A DNA stretch of 64,000 nt from Pollutiaquabacter aromativorans (GCA_049177215.1 CP185379.1:2232001-2296000), one strand, 5' to 3'; positions 24,134 to 34,557 are shown, counted from the stretch's first letter. Notes: generated by a model from the sequence alone, not told the origin. Numbers and translations are program-made.

Positions 24134-25939
24134 ATGGAACGCTTCATCGTCTCCGCGCGGAAATACCGTCCTGTCACGTTCGACACCGTGGTAGGGCAAC
24201 CGCACATTACCCAGACGCTGAAGAACGCGATCCGAAACAATCACCTGGCGCAGGCCTTCCTCTTCACCGGTCCGCGCGGCGTGGGAAAAACCACCACCGC
24301 ACGCATTCTCGCCAAGACGATCAACTGCAGCAAGCTGAGTCCCGAGCTCGAAGCCTGCAATGCCTGTGATTCGTGTACCGCCTTCAATGAAGGACATTCC
24401 CTGAACATTTATGAGTTGGACGCGGCCTCGAACAACTCGGTGGACGATATCCGGGCGCTGGTCGAGCAGGTGCGGTACGCTCCCCAGATGGGGAATTACA
24501 AGATCTACATCATCGATGAGGTGCACATGCTCAGCGCCTCGGCTTTCAACGCCTTTTTGAAGACCCTTGAGGAGCCCCCCTCCTACGCGGTTTTCATTCT
24601 GGCGACTACGGAAAAGCACAAGATCATCCCCACCATCCTTTCCCGCTGTCAGATCTTCGACTTCAACCGCATCTCCGTGGACGATATCGCCGGTCATCTG
24701 AAAGGCATCGCGGAGAAAGAAGGCGTCACGGCCGAGGAGGACGCCTTGCATGTCATCGCACAGAAGGCCGACGGCGCGCTGCGCGACGCTTTGTCGATGT
24801 TCGACCAGCTTGTCAGCTTTGCCGGGAACAACCTGACGTACAAAGCCGTGATCGAGAACCTCAACATTCTTGATTACGACTACTACTTCCGGATCACCGA
24901 TGACGTGTTGGCCGGTCATACCGCGCAGGTACTGTTGGCCTTCGACGAAGTGCTGGCCAACGGTTTTGACGGGCACCACTTCCTCAGCGGACTCGCCAGT
25001 CACTTCCGCGACCTCCTGGTATGCAAGGACGAAGCGACGCTTCGTTTGCTGGAAGTCAGTCCGAACGTCCGTGAGAAGTACAAGCTGCAAGCCCGTCGCT
25101 GTAGTGCCGAGTGGTTGCTCCAGCAACTGGATAATTGCAATCAGTCGGATCTGCAATACAAGTCCGCGAAGAACCAGCGACTGCTCGTTGAACTGTTATT
25201 GCTGAAACTTTGCCTGCAGCATGGTGCTGGCGTTGCCACGCCTGCCGCAGCGTCCCCGAAGGCTGTAGTGGCCGCTCCGGCTCCTGCGGCGACACCTGCA
25301 GCCAGTCCCCCTCCTGCAGCCGTGCCTGCAAGTCCGGGCGCGACGACAGTACCCGCAGCGTCTCCGCCCCCTCCGGCAGCCAAGCCGGCGGCTCCTGCTA
25401 CGGAAGCAGCCGCACCCACGCCACCACCGGCTTCCACGCCGCCGCCTTCACGCACAGGCGGTAGCGGTACCCGACGCACGGTTTCCATCAGTGGTTCGCC
25501 CCCTCCGGGTCCTGAAAAAAAAAATGACGTAAGCGATCCCAACGCGCCTGCTGATCCTTCGTTGCCACGCCAGCCGTTCAGTCAGGTACAGTTGGAAAAA
25601 GCCTGGATGCAGTATGCCCAAGGGCTCGCGGCCGACCGGCCGGCCATGCATGCAGCGCTGACGAAGCGTAAGCCCGAAGTCAAGGAAGGATCTGTATTGC
25701 TTTTCACGGTCGACAGTTCCGCCATCGAGAAAGATTTGCAGGAGTTGAAGATCGATCTGCTCACAGCACTGCGTAAACAGCTATCGAATTACTCCATTCA
25801 ATTGCATACCGCGATCCAGGTCAATGCCAACCCGACCGAAGTCCCGTATACACCTACTGAGAAGTATCAGAAGCTGGCCAGTAAGAATCCGCTCCTGCAC
25901 GAATTACGTAAGCGATTGGATCTGGAAACGGAGTATTAA
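24134..25939 (+). CDS. dnaX: DNA polymerase III subunit gamma/tau
   Basis: 601 residues from MERFIVSARKYRPVTFDTVV; an upstream ATG at 24104 adds ten atypical residues. It is the AAA+ ATPase of the clamp loader: Walker A GPRGVGKT (46-53), four zinc-binding cysteines (C65, C75, C78, C81), Walker B IIDEVHML, and sensor-1 region ATTEKHKIIPTILSRCQ. After domain III (to about residue 360) comes a Pro/Ala-rich linker of about 100 residues, then a C-terminal tau-like domain (QVQLEKAWMQYAQGL...). At 25515-25524 lies a run of ten A. Loss of one A reaches TAA after two codons, and gain of one gives TGA at once, so slippage would yield a product of about 463-466 residues resembling gamma. Confidence 0.95.
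   Translation: MERFIVSARKYRPVTFDTVVGQPHITQTLKNAIRNNHLAQAFLFTGPRGVGKTTTARILAKTINCSKLSPELEACNACDSCTAFNEGHSLNIYELDAASNNSVDDIRALVEQVRYAPQMGNYKIYIIDEVHMLSASAFNAFLKTLEEPPSYAVFILATTEKHKIIPTILSRCQIFDFNRISVDDIAGHLKGIAEKEGVTAEEDALHVIAQKADGALRDALSMFDQLVSFAGNNLTYKAVIENLNILDYDYYFRITDDVLAGHTAQVLLAFDEVLANGFDGHHFLSGLASHFRDLLVCKDEATLRLLEVSPNVREKYKLQARRCSAEWLLQQLDNCNQSDLQYKSAKNQRLLVELLLLKLCLQHGAGVATPAAASPKAVVAAPAPAATPAASPPPAAVPASPGATTVPAASPPPPAAKPAAPATEAAAPTPPPASTPPPSRTGGSGTRRTVSISGSPPPGPEKKNDVSDPNAPADPSLPRQPFSQVQLEKAWMQYAQGLAADRPAMHAALTKRKPEVKEGSVLLFTVDSSAIEKDLQELKIDLLTALRKQLSNYSIQLHTAIQVNANPTEVPYTPTEKYQKLASKNPLLHELRKRLDLETEY
25515..25524 (+). promoter_or_regulatory. Candidate slippage site (A10) in dnaX
   Basis: Frame: GAA AAA AAA AAT GAC GTA AGC. 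A product with 9 A reads AAA ATG ACG TAA; one with 11 A reads AAA AAA TGA. Thermus dnaX makes gamma by transcriptional slippage on a similar A run, and E. coli by a -1 ribosomal shift. Use here is inferred. Confidence 0.55.
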
Positions 25940-26332
25940 AGCCGGTTTTTTCGATCCGGTTTTGGGATCACGATCAATTGTTTTTCGCATTCCTATCGGG
26001 TTATTAACAAGCCTTGCTAAAAGTTCGAAAAACGATTAAAAACAAGGTTTTTGAAACTCGCCAAAAGTCAGTTTTTGCTTAAATTTTCAACTTTTCTGGC
26101 ACCCATCCGGGTCATCGCTTGGGATGGGTAATTATTTGCATGAATTCCAATTATTTAAAGCATTAAAAGCGGCTTTCATACGAGTCCGAAAATGTTGATT
26201 TTAAGATAAAATCCGCTTTGTCATGCTGCATCATTTTCGTATCTTCACCAACCAGGTCAAAATTCCGCTGGATTCTTTTGTCAAAAACAGCGATGGACCT
26301 GTATCATCGGGGGGGATTATTTTCCATCAATC
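25940..26332. other. Intergenic region dnaX-gyrB
   Basis: AT-rich, with no gene seen. It contains a weak hairpin with T-run after dnaX (about 25940-25965), an 8-bp stem acccatcc/ggatgggt (26101-26129) with a 13-nt loop, and the gyrB promoter candidate. Confidence 0.6.
26218..26247 (+). promoter_or_regulatory. Promoter candidate for gyrB
   Basis: TTG (26218-26220), 19 nt, then TATCTTCA (26240-26247). This deviates from the -7 consensus in the last two bases. It lies about 85 bp before the gyrB start. Confidence 0.5.
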
Positions 26333-28319
26333 ATGGGCGACCTGATCAACCAAACTGTGGCTGCAGCTAACGAAAAGAAGAACGGACAAGATTATTCGGC
26401 CGAGAGTATCCAGATTCTGGAAGGTCTCGAAGCGGTGCGTAAACGCCCCGCGATGTACATCGGCGATATCGGCGTAAAAGGATTGCATCACCTGGTGTAC
26501 GAAGTAGTCGACAATTCGATCGACGAAGCGTTGGCGGGTTTTTGCAAGAACATCGAGGTGTTCATTCACCCCGATAATTCCATCTCCGTCATCGACGACG
26601 GACGTGGTATCCCGACCGACATCCACCCCAAGGAGAAACGCAGCGCGCTGGAAATCGTGCTCACCGTCCTGCACGCCGGTGGTAAGTTCGACAAGGACAG
26701 CTACAAAGTATCCGGTGGTCTGCACGGTGTCGGTGTTTCCTGTGTGAACGCGTTGTCGACGCATTTGAAAGTCGTGGTACATCGCGAAGGCAAGATCTTC
26801 GAGCAGGAATATGAACGCGGCAAACCGCTCTATCCGGTTCGTGAAGCCGGAACGGCGGACCGCACGGGAACGACGGTCACTTTTCTTCCTGATAATACCA
26901 TCTTCAACAGCACGGTTTATCATTACGATACCTTGTGCGCACGGTTGCGGGAACTCGCCTTCCTCAATAAAGGCATCCGGCTCAACATCACGGACGAACG
27001 TGAAACCGACGCGGACGGCAATCATCCGACGGAATCCTTCTACTCCGAGGGCGGACTACGGGAATTCGTTTCCTACCTCGACGAGAACCGGGAGCGGCTC
27101 ATCGCCCAACCGATCTACATGGAAGGCGAACGCGCCGGCATTCCGGTCGAAGTGGCTATGCTATACAACAGCTCGTTCAACGAGAACATCCACAGCTACG
27201 TCAACAACATCAACACGCACGAAGGCGGCACGCACCTTTCCGGCTTCCGTCGCGCGCTGACCCGCACCCTCAAGAGCTATGCGGATAAATCCGGTCTTGC
27301 TGGAAAAAGTCAAGTTCGAGATCTCGGGCGACGACTTCCGGGAGGGTCTGACAGCGATCATTTCGGTGAAGGTCGCCGAGCCTCAGTTCGAAGGACAGAC
27401 CAAGACCAAACTCGGCAACAGCGAGGTCATGGGCGCGGTCGATCAGGCCGTCTCCGATATGCTGGAATCCTACCTCGAAGAACATCCGCGCGAAGCGAAG
27501 ATGATCGTCGACAAGGTGATCCTGGCCGCTACTGCCCGACATGCCGCCCGCAAGGCGCGTGAACTTGTGCAACGCAAGAACGCGCTCTCGAGTACGGGCC
27601 TCCCCGGCAAACTGGCCGACTGTTCCGAAACCGACGCTTCCGCTTGCGAATTGTACCTCGTCGAGGGCGACTCCGCCGGCGGCTCGGCCAAGCAGGGCCG
27701 CGACCGTCGCTTCCAGGCCATCCTGCCGCTGCGCGGCAAGATCCTGAACGTCGAGAAAGCGATGGAATACAAGATCTACGAAAACGAAGAGATCCGGAAC
27801 ATCTACACCGCGCTCGGCGTCTTCCGCGACGACAGCAAGGAAGGACGTCCGTTGAACATGGACAAGATCCGCTACCACAAGGTGATCATCATGACCGATG
27901 CCGATGTGGACGGATCACACATCACCACCCTGATCCTGACCTTCTTCTTCCGGCACCTGAAGGAACTGATCGAAGCCGGCTACCTCTACATTGCTACGCC
28001 TCCGCTCTACCTCGTCAAAAAAGGCAAGGATTCTACCTACGCCTGGAATGACGAACAGCGGATCGCCGCCATCAAGCAACTCGCCGGCGAGGGTAAAGAA
28101 GAGAACGTAAACGTACAACGCTACAAGGGTCTCGGTGAAATGAACGCCGAGCAGTTGTGGGAGACCACCATGAATCCAAGCACGCGCACCCTGCGCAAAG
28201 TGACGATCGAAAGCGCGGCCGAAGCCGACCGCATCTTCTCCATGCTGATGGGCGATGATGTTCCGCCGCGTCGGGATTTCATCGAGAAGAATTCGAAGTA
28301 TGCGAAGATTGATGCTTGA
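26333..28319 (+). CDS. gyrB: DNA gyrase subunit B, with an apparent +1 frameshift
   Basis: Two overlapping frames together encode an intact GyrB of about 661 residues. The first frame holds the GHKL ATPase (VYEVVDNSIDEALAG, ISVIDDGRGIPTDIH, SYKVSGGLHGVGVSCVNALS) and part of the transducer domain to RTLKSYADKSGL. The second frame continues LEKVKFEISGDDFREGLTAI, then the TOPRIM domain (LYLVEGDSAGGSAKQGRDRR, IIMTDADVDGSHI) to the C-terminus. The switch needs the removal of one base in 27296-27299 (GGTCTTGCTGG; expected CTGCTG or CTTCTG). Since gyrB is essential, a one-base sequence error is the likeliest cause. Gyrase introduces negative supercoils with GyrA (not in this window). Confidence 0.95.
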
Positions 28320-28321
28320 GG

Positions 28322-28398
28322 ATAGTGAATAGTGAACAGTGAACAGTGAACAGTGAACAGTGAATAGTGAATAGTGAATAGCGAATAGTTATTGGGGA
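28322..28398. repeat. Heptad array (GTGAAYA-type)
   Basis: About ten 7-bp units (AACAGTG, AATAGTG, AATAGCG) directly after gyrB. A second short stretch with TAATCAC/CACTAAT words lies at 28465-28490. No hairpin element is attached here. Confidence 0.85.
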
Positions 28399-28520
28399 TT
28401 AGGGTCTATTGATTTTCCAGGAGTTCGATTCGAGAATAAACGCCTAGAGTTGCTTTACAATAGTTACTAATCACTAATCACTAATTACCAATTTCCAGTT
28501 ACCAACCACATTTCCGCGAT

Positions 28521-28553
28521 AAAAAAAGGCAGCGTTTCGCGCTGCCTTTTTTT
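28521..28553. terminator. Bidirectional terminator between gyrB and the amidohydrolase gene
   Basis: A 14-bp stem aaaaaaaggcagcg / cgctgcctttttt with a loop of about 5 nt and T-runs on both strands. Confidence 0.92.
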
Positions 28554-28570
28554 ATTGGGTGACTTGGTTT

Positions 28571-29764
28571 TTAGGTTTGTTCCAGTTCGCGGATGGCCAG
28601 CCAGGCCATGAGACCCATGCCTGTTTCCAGGGCGCTTTCGTCGATGTCGAAGGTTGGGGTGTGAACGGAGGAAGTAATGCCTTTCGCTTCGTTCCGGACG
28701 CCGAGGCGATAGAAACAAGCCTTGGCTTGCTGGGAATAAAACGCGAAGTCTTCCGCGGCCATCCAGATCTCGAGATCTTCCACATTCTCCTTGCCGACAT
28801 ACTCCTCGGCCCAACGGCGACTGCGATCCGTCAGGTCTTCGTCGTTGACGAGGAAGGGGTACCCGCGACGGATCTCGAACTCACAACGGCCTCCCATGCT
28901 TTCGGCGATTTGTTCGGCCATGTGTTTCATACGCCGGTGAGCTTCGTCGCGCCATTCCTCGTTGAGGGTACGGAACGTTCCTTCCAGGCAGACCTTGTCC
29001 GGGATGACATTGGTAGCACCGTTGGCGATGACTTTCCCGAACGAAAGCACAGTGGGAAGTGAAGGCTTGGCAAAGCGGCTGACGATCTGCTGCAAGGCAA
29101 CCAGGATCTGCGCGGTAATCATCACCGGATCGATGTTCAGGTGGGGCATTGCCCCATGTCCGCCTTTGCCGTGTACGGTAACATACAATTCATCCGTGCT
29201 GGCCATGTAGAGACCTTTCCGGAAACCGACTTTGCCGGCCGGGATCTGCGGCATCACGTGCTGACCAATGACCGAAGCGGGTTTCGGATTCTCCAAAACG
29301 CCCTCCTTGATCATGAGTGACGCGCCGCCGGGTAATTTTTCTTCTCCCGGCTGGAAGATGAGCTTCACGGTGCCTTCAAAGCGGTCGCGCAGTTCATGCA
29401 GGATGCGTGCCACACCGAGCAGTGAAGCAGTATGCACGTCGTGACCACAGGCGTGCATCACCCCTTCGTTCTTCGACTTGTAGTCAACCGCATTCGCCTC
29501 CACGATCGGCAAAGCATCCAGATCGGCTCGCAGGGCGACCGTACGCTTGTCGGCGTTCTTGCCCTTTAAAAGCGCGACCACGCCGGTGTTGGCCATGCGC
29601 TTAAAATCGGTGATGCCGAACTCCGTCAGACGTGTTTCCACAAACCGCTGCGTCTCGAATTCGTGAAAGGACAACTCCGGATGTTGGTGCAGATGGCGGC
29701 GGCATGCGATGATGTCTCCGTGGTACTTGCGGGCGAGGTTGCGGATCGGTTCGAGCAGGGACAT
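28571..29764 (-). CDS. M20 family amidohydrolase (N-acyl-amino acid / hippurate type)
   Basis: 397 residues. A di-metal peptidase-like enzyme of the M20D group: metal-binding HACGHDVHTASLLGVA (about residues 104-119), LIFQPGEEKLPGGASLMIKE with the catalytic Glu pair, and VIGQHVMPQIPAGKVGFRKG. The dimerisation domain follows (HGKGGHGAMPHLNIDPVM). Enzymes of this group cleave N-acyl groups from amino acids, including hippurate and indole-acetyl conjugates. No signal peptide, so it is cytoplasmic. It is downstream of the large envelope-protein gene on the same strand (42 bp gap). Confidence 0.9.
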   Translation of the reverse strand: MSLLEPIRNLARKYHGDIIACRRHLHQHPELSFHEFETQRFVETRLTEFGITDFKRMANTGVVALLKGKNADKRTVALRADLDALPIVEANAVDYKSKNEGVMHACGHDVHTASLLGVARILHELRDRFEGTVKLIFQPGEEKLPGGASLMIKEGVLENPKPASVIGQHVMPQIPAGKVGFRKGLYMASTDELYVTVHGKGGHGAMPHLNIDPVMITAQILVALQQIVSRFAKPSLPTVLSFGKVIANGATNVIPDKVCLEGTFRTLNEEWRDEAHRRMKHMAEQIAESMGGRCEFEIRRGYPFLVNDEDLTDRSRRWAEEYVGKENVEDLEIWMAAEDFAFYSQQAKACFYRLGVRNEAKGITSSVHTPTFDIDESALETGMGLMAWLAIRELEQT

Positions 29765-29806
29765 GAAGGGAGGGACGAGAAACGTGAATCGAGGGACGAG
29801 GCGCTG

Positions 29807-32800
29807 TTAGAAATCGAGGCCGAGAGAGAAATAGAAGCGACGGGGCTGGACCACCTGGTCTTCGACCCCCCAGGCCCAATCGGCGCGGATGAAATAACCG
29901 AGCAGGCGGCTGCGCAGGCCGAAGCCGAAGCCACCGACGATCGGTTCACGCTGGCTGATGAGTGTGATCACGAACGGCTGACTAACCAGTGTGCGGTTGT
30001 TGAGCGCGTTGGTAGAGTCGTAGGGCGAAGCGCCATTCCAGGCGGTACCAATATCCCCGAAACCGACAACCTGGAAGTTGCGGATGAAATCCGACTTGAT
30101 CGGACGGTTGAGCAGGTAACGGAAAATCGGCACGCGCACTTCGCTGTTGATCACGACGAATGAATTTCCATTCCGGATATTCTGCTGGAATCCCCGCATG
30201 TTCGTAGCCAACGCCTGGTAATAGTAGTTCTGGGAAAAGTCGATTGGCGTATCGTAATTGAAGCGCGGGGTGATCCAGTTATCCGTTCCCCCGAGGAAAT
30301 GAATCAGACGCTCCTCACCGAATGATGTTCCTCCGGCGACGCGGTTGGCCCAGATGATCTCCCGGTGGAGCTTTTGATAGTGGCGCACATCACCTCCCAG
30401 CACGAACATGCCCGTTATCGAGGTATCCACCTGCCGCCAGTACTCCCCGAAGAACTTCAGTCGGGTACCGTTGTACAGGTTGAGGCCGGTCGGTAGTGTA
30501 TTGTCGAAGACGTACTCCAGTTTCCCGGTAGCCCAGTTGAGCGACTGACTGGGGTAAATGAGCGAGAAGTAATCGGTAGCGAGAACGGTAAAGCGGTCGT
30601 TCCGGTACGCGAGCGAACCGCGTATGCTGGCTACCTCGCTGAAAGGCCATTTAAGACTTACCCGTGCTTCGTGGGTATGAAGCTTACCGCCGAATTGAGA
30701 ATACAGGATCGCACCTCTGTAGAACGTGTATTGCTTGTCGAGGCGCTTTTTCAGGTTCTCGTAGCTCATGTAATACTCGTTGCTGTTGAGATCGCCACTC
30801 AGGCGGAAGCCGCCGGTGATGCGGTAATCTTCCAACAGGTCGCGGATACCGAGTTTGAAGAAACCGTTGAGTCCGGGATTAAAGAAGATCTCTCCCCCAC
30901 CCGTAAAGATCTGATACGTCTGGTTCAACAGGGTATTGTCGAGCTGGCTGACGAAATAGCTGGAAGAAAACGCGGGATCGTAATTGCGTTGTTTGGGCAA
31001 CGAGAGCAGCGTAGAATCCGACTTGTTCTGGGTAGCCGCGGATGGACCAGGCAGGAACTGCACCGCATCACCATTCACATCGCTGCCGGAAGAATCACGG
31101 GGAGTCGCCGGTTGATTTTCCTCTTGCAACTGTTCCTTCTTCCGCTCTTTCCGTTTTTTCGGGAAATCACTTTGGAAAACATAGTTGTTGATGTCAACCT
31201 TGTTGCTATCTACAGGTTGTTGCAGCACGGTCGCAGGCGTTGCTGGCTCGGCGCCGGGTTTCTGCACCGACGGCTTGTCGGCCAGCGCAGGTCGTTTCCG
31301 GGCTTCTTCCGCGCGGAACAGCACCGGACCCAACTGGGTTCGCGCAGCGGTGGCCTGGGGTTTGCGATTCACGAGCAACCGGTACTTCCCTCCGAAGTAA
31401 ACGATCTCACTCACACGATTGCGGCTGAAATTGATGTCCTGCGAAAGGATGTTCCGGCGGTTATCGGTCTGCGCAAAATTGTCGACGATCATCCGGTAGT
31501 GTTCCACCGTGTCCACATAGGCAATCGCGCTGTCGAGGTGCGCCGTATAGCGGTTCACGATCCCATTCTCGTCGCTCAGGTAAGCAATGTTGGTGGAATC
31601 ATACGGCATGGGCATGATTTCATTCGCATAGGGCGTGCTGGTCAGTCGCCGCAGCACCGAGGCTTTTCCAGCGTAGTCGTAGTAGAAAATATCGAGGTTG
31701 TTGTCGGCCGGCAGCGTACTCGGGGCGGGAACACCGAGGGTGTCGTTGTTCCGGTTGGAGGAAAAGACGATGGCGGTGGAATTCTTGTAGAAACGCGGAT
31801 GCAGATCATCCCAAAGGTCCTTGGTCACCTGGAAATACGTACGGGTCCGGAGGTTGTAGACAAAAATGTCGCTCTGCCCCTTCTGCACACCGGAGATCAC
31901 CAGGGACTGACCATCGTCTGAATACGAGAACCCAAGCACCTTTTCGAAGTTGAAGAGTTTCCCTTCTTCGTACTTTCCTGTTTCGAGCGTGTAAGTGCCG
32001 TACCAAAGAAAACCCTTTCGCTCCCGGATGATACCGATCAACTGGCCGGTGGGATGCCAGGCCAGCACCGGATAGGAAAGATCCGTCTCCTGCGAGTAGG
32101 AACGGTAGCCACCGCGCAGAATGCGTCTTGTCCGGTGTTTCTGGTCGTCGTATAACATCACCTTGTACCGGCCGATATCGTTCATTACGTACACCGAGTA
32201 ACGTCCATCCGCGCTCGTTTGAAGTTGGTTATACAACCTGCGAGGCTTCGTACGCTTCAGTACCAGCGTGCCACCGATGGAATCCCGTCCCGCATCCGAA
32301 CTGGCGTAAAGATTCATCATGGCCTGCCGCCAGTTGTCGGTCAGGGTCCGCATGCTCAGGCCCAGGACGTAGTTGAACCCGCTCTCGACGTTACGGTTGA
32401 TCCGCGTCATATACAGCAGGTTGGAAACGGAGGACTCGCTGTACGTATCGATGATGTATTTCCAGACGGAATGACCGGCGTATAGCGCGTCGGTGCCCGT
32501 CAGGTGATTGAACTTCCTGTACCGGCCGGAGATGATCCCGTCGCGTACGCGGTTGTCGATCTCCGCGTCCCAGCCACGGGCGACGTAGGAGATCAGGCCG
32601 TTCAGGTACCAGTCGGGCAGGGTGAGCAGCGCGGAGTTCTGGATGCGGTCCTTCACGTCGCCGCCGTACATGATCTGGTCGGTGAGCACCCGGGCGATGC
32701 CGGCCCGGATCTGCCGGTGAAATTCCTCGTGGTTGCCGGTGAAGTACAGGAAGACCTTGTTGCCCACGATCCGGGTGACGCCGCCGATGTTGTTGTTGGC

Positions 32801-33155
32801 GGTCTCTTCGGTCTCCAGGCCGATGTTGCTCTGCTTGGCCTCGCTGAGCTTGTTGTAGATGATGAACTGGATGCGGCCGTCGAGCTTGTAGTCGAACAGC
32901 TTCTCGATCTCTTCCAGGTCCTTGTCGGCCGTGCGGCCGGTGAAGGCGGCGAGTTCGAGACCGCCGAGGTAGTAGTAGGTGTCGAAGTTCTTGAACTTCA
33001 TGAACGTCCAGAACCGGTCGTCGTACTGGACGCGGTTCTTTCCGAACTCCATTTCGTAGCCGTTGTAGAACTGGGCCGAGGCTTGCCGCGCAAACAGGAG
33101 GAACAGGAAGATCCGTATGGGAAACCGAGAGCAGAAACGGTTGGATCGAACGCAT
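29807..33155 (-). CDS. Exported zincin-like / beta-propeller / Omp85-like barrel fusion protein, apparent frameshift near the start
   Basis: The main frame (from ATG 33052) encodes 1,081 residues. An N-terminal domain holds HEEFH (residues 108-112), an H-E-x-x-H motif in a peptidase-MA-like context (LPDWYLNGLISYVARGWD). It is followed by a PD40/TolB-like propeller (SYPVLAWHPTGQLIGI, GFSYSDDGQSLVISG, HPRFYKNSTAIVFSSNRN) and a linker. The C-terminal part (about 700-1081) is a beta-barrel with MRGFQQNIRNG and INSEVRVPI, as in Omp85 barrels, ending in Phe. Upstream, the same frame reads FLFLLFARQASAQFYNG, a signal-peptide end without a start codon, while ATG 33155 (MRSIQPFLLS) opens the next frame. 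A one-base indel around 33118-33124 would join them. Confidence 0.75.
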
Positions 33156-33248
33156 AGAAAAACAGGCGGATAACCTTTTCGCTAAGGTAACTATTTTTGT
33201 GGCTACAGCAGGCAGGTCCATGGCCTGTTTTCCCTTCACCGGCGACCT

Positions 33249-33903
33249 ATGTCAGCAGAACGTAAAACCTCACGCATCCATTGTCTTACCGTCAACCCGT
33301 TCCAGGAAAACACCTACGTGGTTGCCGCCCCGAACGGGGAATGCGTCATCCTCGATCCGGGTTGCTACGACGCCCGGGAAGAACAGGCGCTGGAGCGGCT
33401 GATCGAGCGGGAGTCCTTGCGACCGGTGAGGCTGCTGAACACGCACGCGCACCTGGACCACATCCTGGGCAACGCCTTCGTGGCGGAGCGCTGGAACCTG
33501 AAGCCGGAGCTGCACCGGGCCGACCACGACCTGCTCCGGGCGGCACCGGTGTACAGCGAAGCCTGGGGCATCCGGCTGACGCCCTCGCCGAACCCGGGCG
33601 CGTTCCTGGAGGAAGGCGACCGGATCGTGTTCGGCGGTGTGGAATTCCGGGTGCTGTTCACGCCAGGGCATTGTCCGGGTCACGTGGTGTTGTACAACGA
33701 AGCCGAGGGCTACGTGATCGGCGGCGACGTGCTCTTCCAGCGCAGCATCGGCCGCACCGACCTGCCGGGCGGGCGATCACGCGCAATTGCAGAGCAGCAT
33801 CCGGGAAAAGCTCTTCACCCTGCCCGACGCGACGGTGGTCTGGCCGGGGCATGGACCGGAGACGACGGTTGGGGAGGAACGTGTGGAGAATCCGTTTTTG
33901 TGA
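33249..33903 (+). CDS. Metallo-beta-lactamase fold hydrolase (glyoxalase II-like), apparent frameshift
   Basis: About 217 residues after correcting one extra base. The first 520 bp encode LTVNPFQENTYVVAAPNGEC, the zinc motif THAHLDH (H-x-H-x-D-H), FTPGHCPGH and a second metal site YVIGGDVLFQRSIGRTDLPG. The frame then shifts within GGGCGGGC (about 33766-33774): without one G it continues GDHAQLQSSIREKLF, VVWPGHGPETTVGEERVENP and a stop at 33901-33903, exactly the family ending. The uncorrected frame gives an unrelated Arg-rich tail to 33965. The enzyme probably hydrolyses a thioester such as S-lactoylglutathione or a related small molecule. It is divergent from the fusion-protein gene. Confidence 0.88.
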
Positions 33904-34161
33904 GAGTCCGTTGCGGTTTGGCTTTGGTTGGTCGTGCTTCGATTTTTGTACTTCGTAGGTTTTAGTAGCACGGAGTATCACGGAGGATTCACAGAGGGGC
34001 GCGGAGTGGGGCTTCGTTGCTACGTGCGGTGATGACTCATCAGTGCAAAACCCTAATCACCTGTTTTGATGTGCCAATGATTTCAAACTATGTGCTTAAG
34101 AACTCATAGTGTCGGGAGCAACCTTGCTTAAGCCCTTGGGAATGATATTACCTGAATCGCC

Positions 34162-34557
34162 TTACCGCTTTTCGGTGCCGGTGTTGGGCGCGTAATAGAC
34201 GGAAAAAAGCGACCGCTTGAGGGCAAAGGCGGCCAAGGGGTATTCGAGGGGACACAGGCCTTCCAGCATGGCGTATCCGTGACTGTTGCCGGTGATTAAG
34301 ATGTACTTCACCACACGTCGGTCCATGAATTCCTCGCCCAGCTCATACCAGGCCGCCGGCATGCGGTTGATCTTAAACTGCTTCTTTTCGATGATCCTGT
34401 AGCCTTTCTTGCGAAAGTAGTTGTCGCTCAAGTACTCCTTCACCGACTGAAAGGACTTATCGGATTGCTCCACGACAATATGCGCGCCGGTTTCGTTGTC
34501 TGCATAGCCCATCTGGTTCGAAAGTTCCCTGAAATTCGGCGGCGGAACGATGGACAC
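34162..34557 (-). CDS. Hypothetical protein (PsbP/DcrB-like?), probably 5'-truncated by a repeat array
   Basis: 131 residues from a GTG at 34557. The sequence SIVPPPNFRELSNQMGYADN, then TGAHIVVEQSDKSF and KYILITGNSHGYAMLEGLCP, resembles the PsbP/DcrB-like fold found in small secreted Bacteroidota proteins, but the match is loose. Such proteins normally have a signal peptide or lipobox in front. Here the frame runs upstream without a stop straight into a 14-bp tandem repeat (34571-34668), so the natural N-terminus seems lost or replaced. Its position after the PAP2-type gene may be coincidental. Confidence 0.55.
   Translation of the reverse strand: MSIVPPPNFRELSNQMGYADNETGAHIVVEQSDKSFQSVKEYLSDNYFRKKGYRIIEKKQFKINRMPAAWYELGEEFMDRRVVKYILITGNSHGYAMLEGLCPLEYPLAAFALKRSLFSVYYAPNTGTEKR

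Noticed and set aside
32391..33239. 282-codon open frame overlapping the 5' part of the fusion-protein gene
   Set aside because: Only its first ten codons are plausible as the real start of the fusion protein; the rest is Arg-rich shadow translation.
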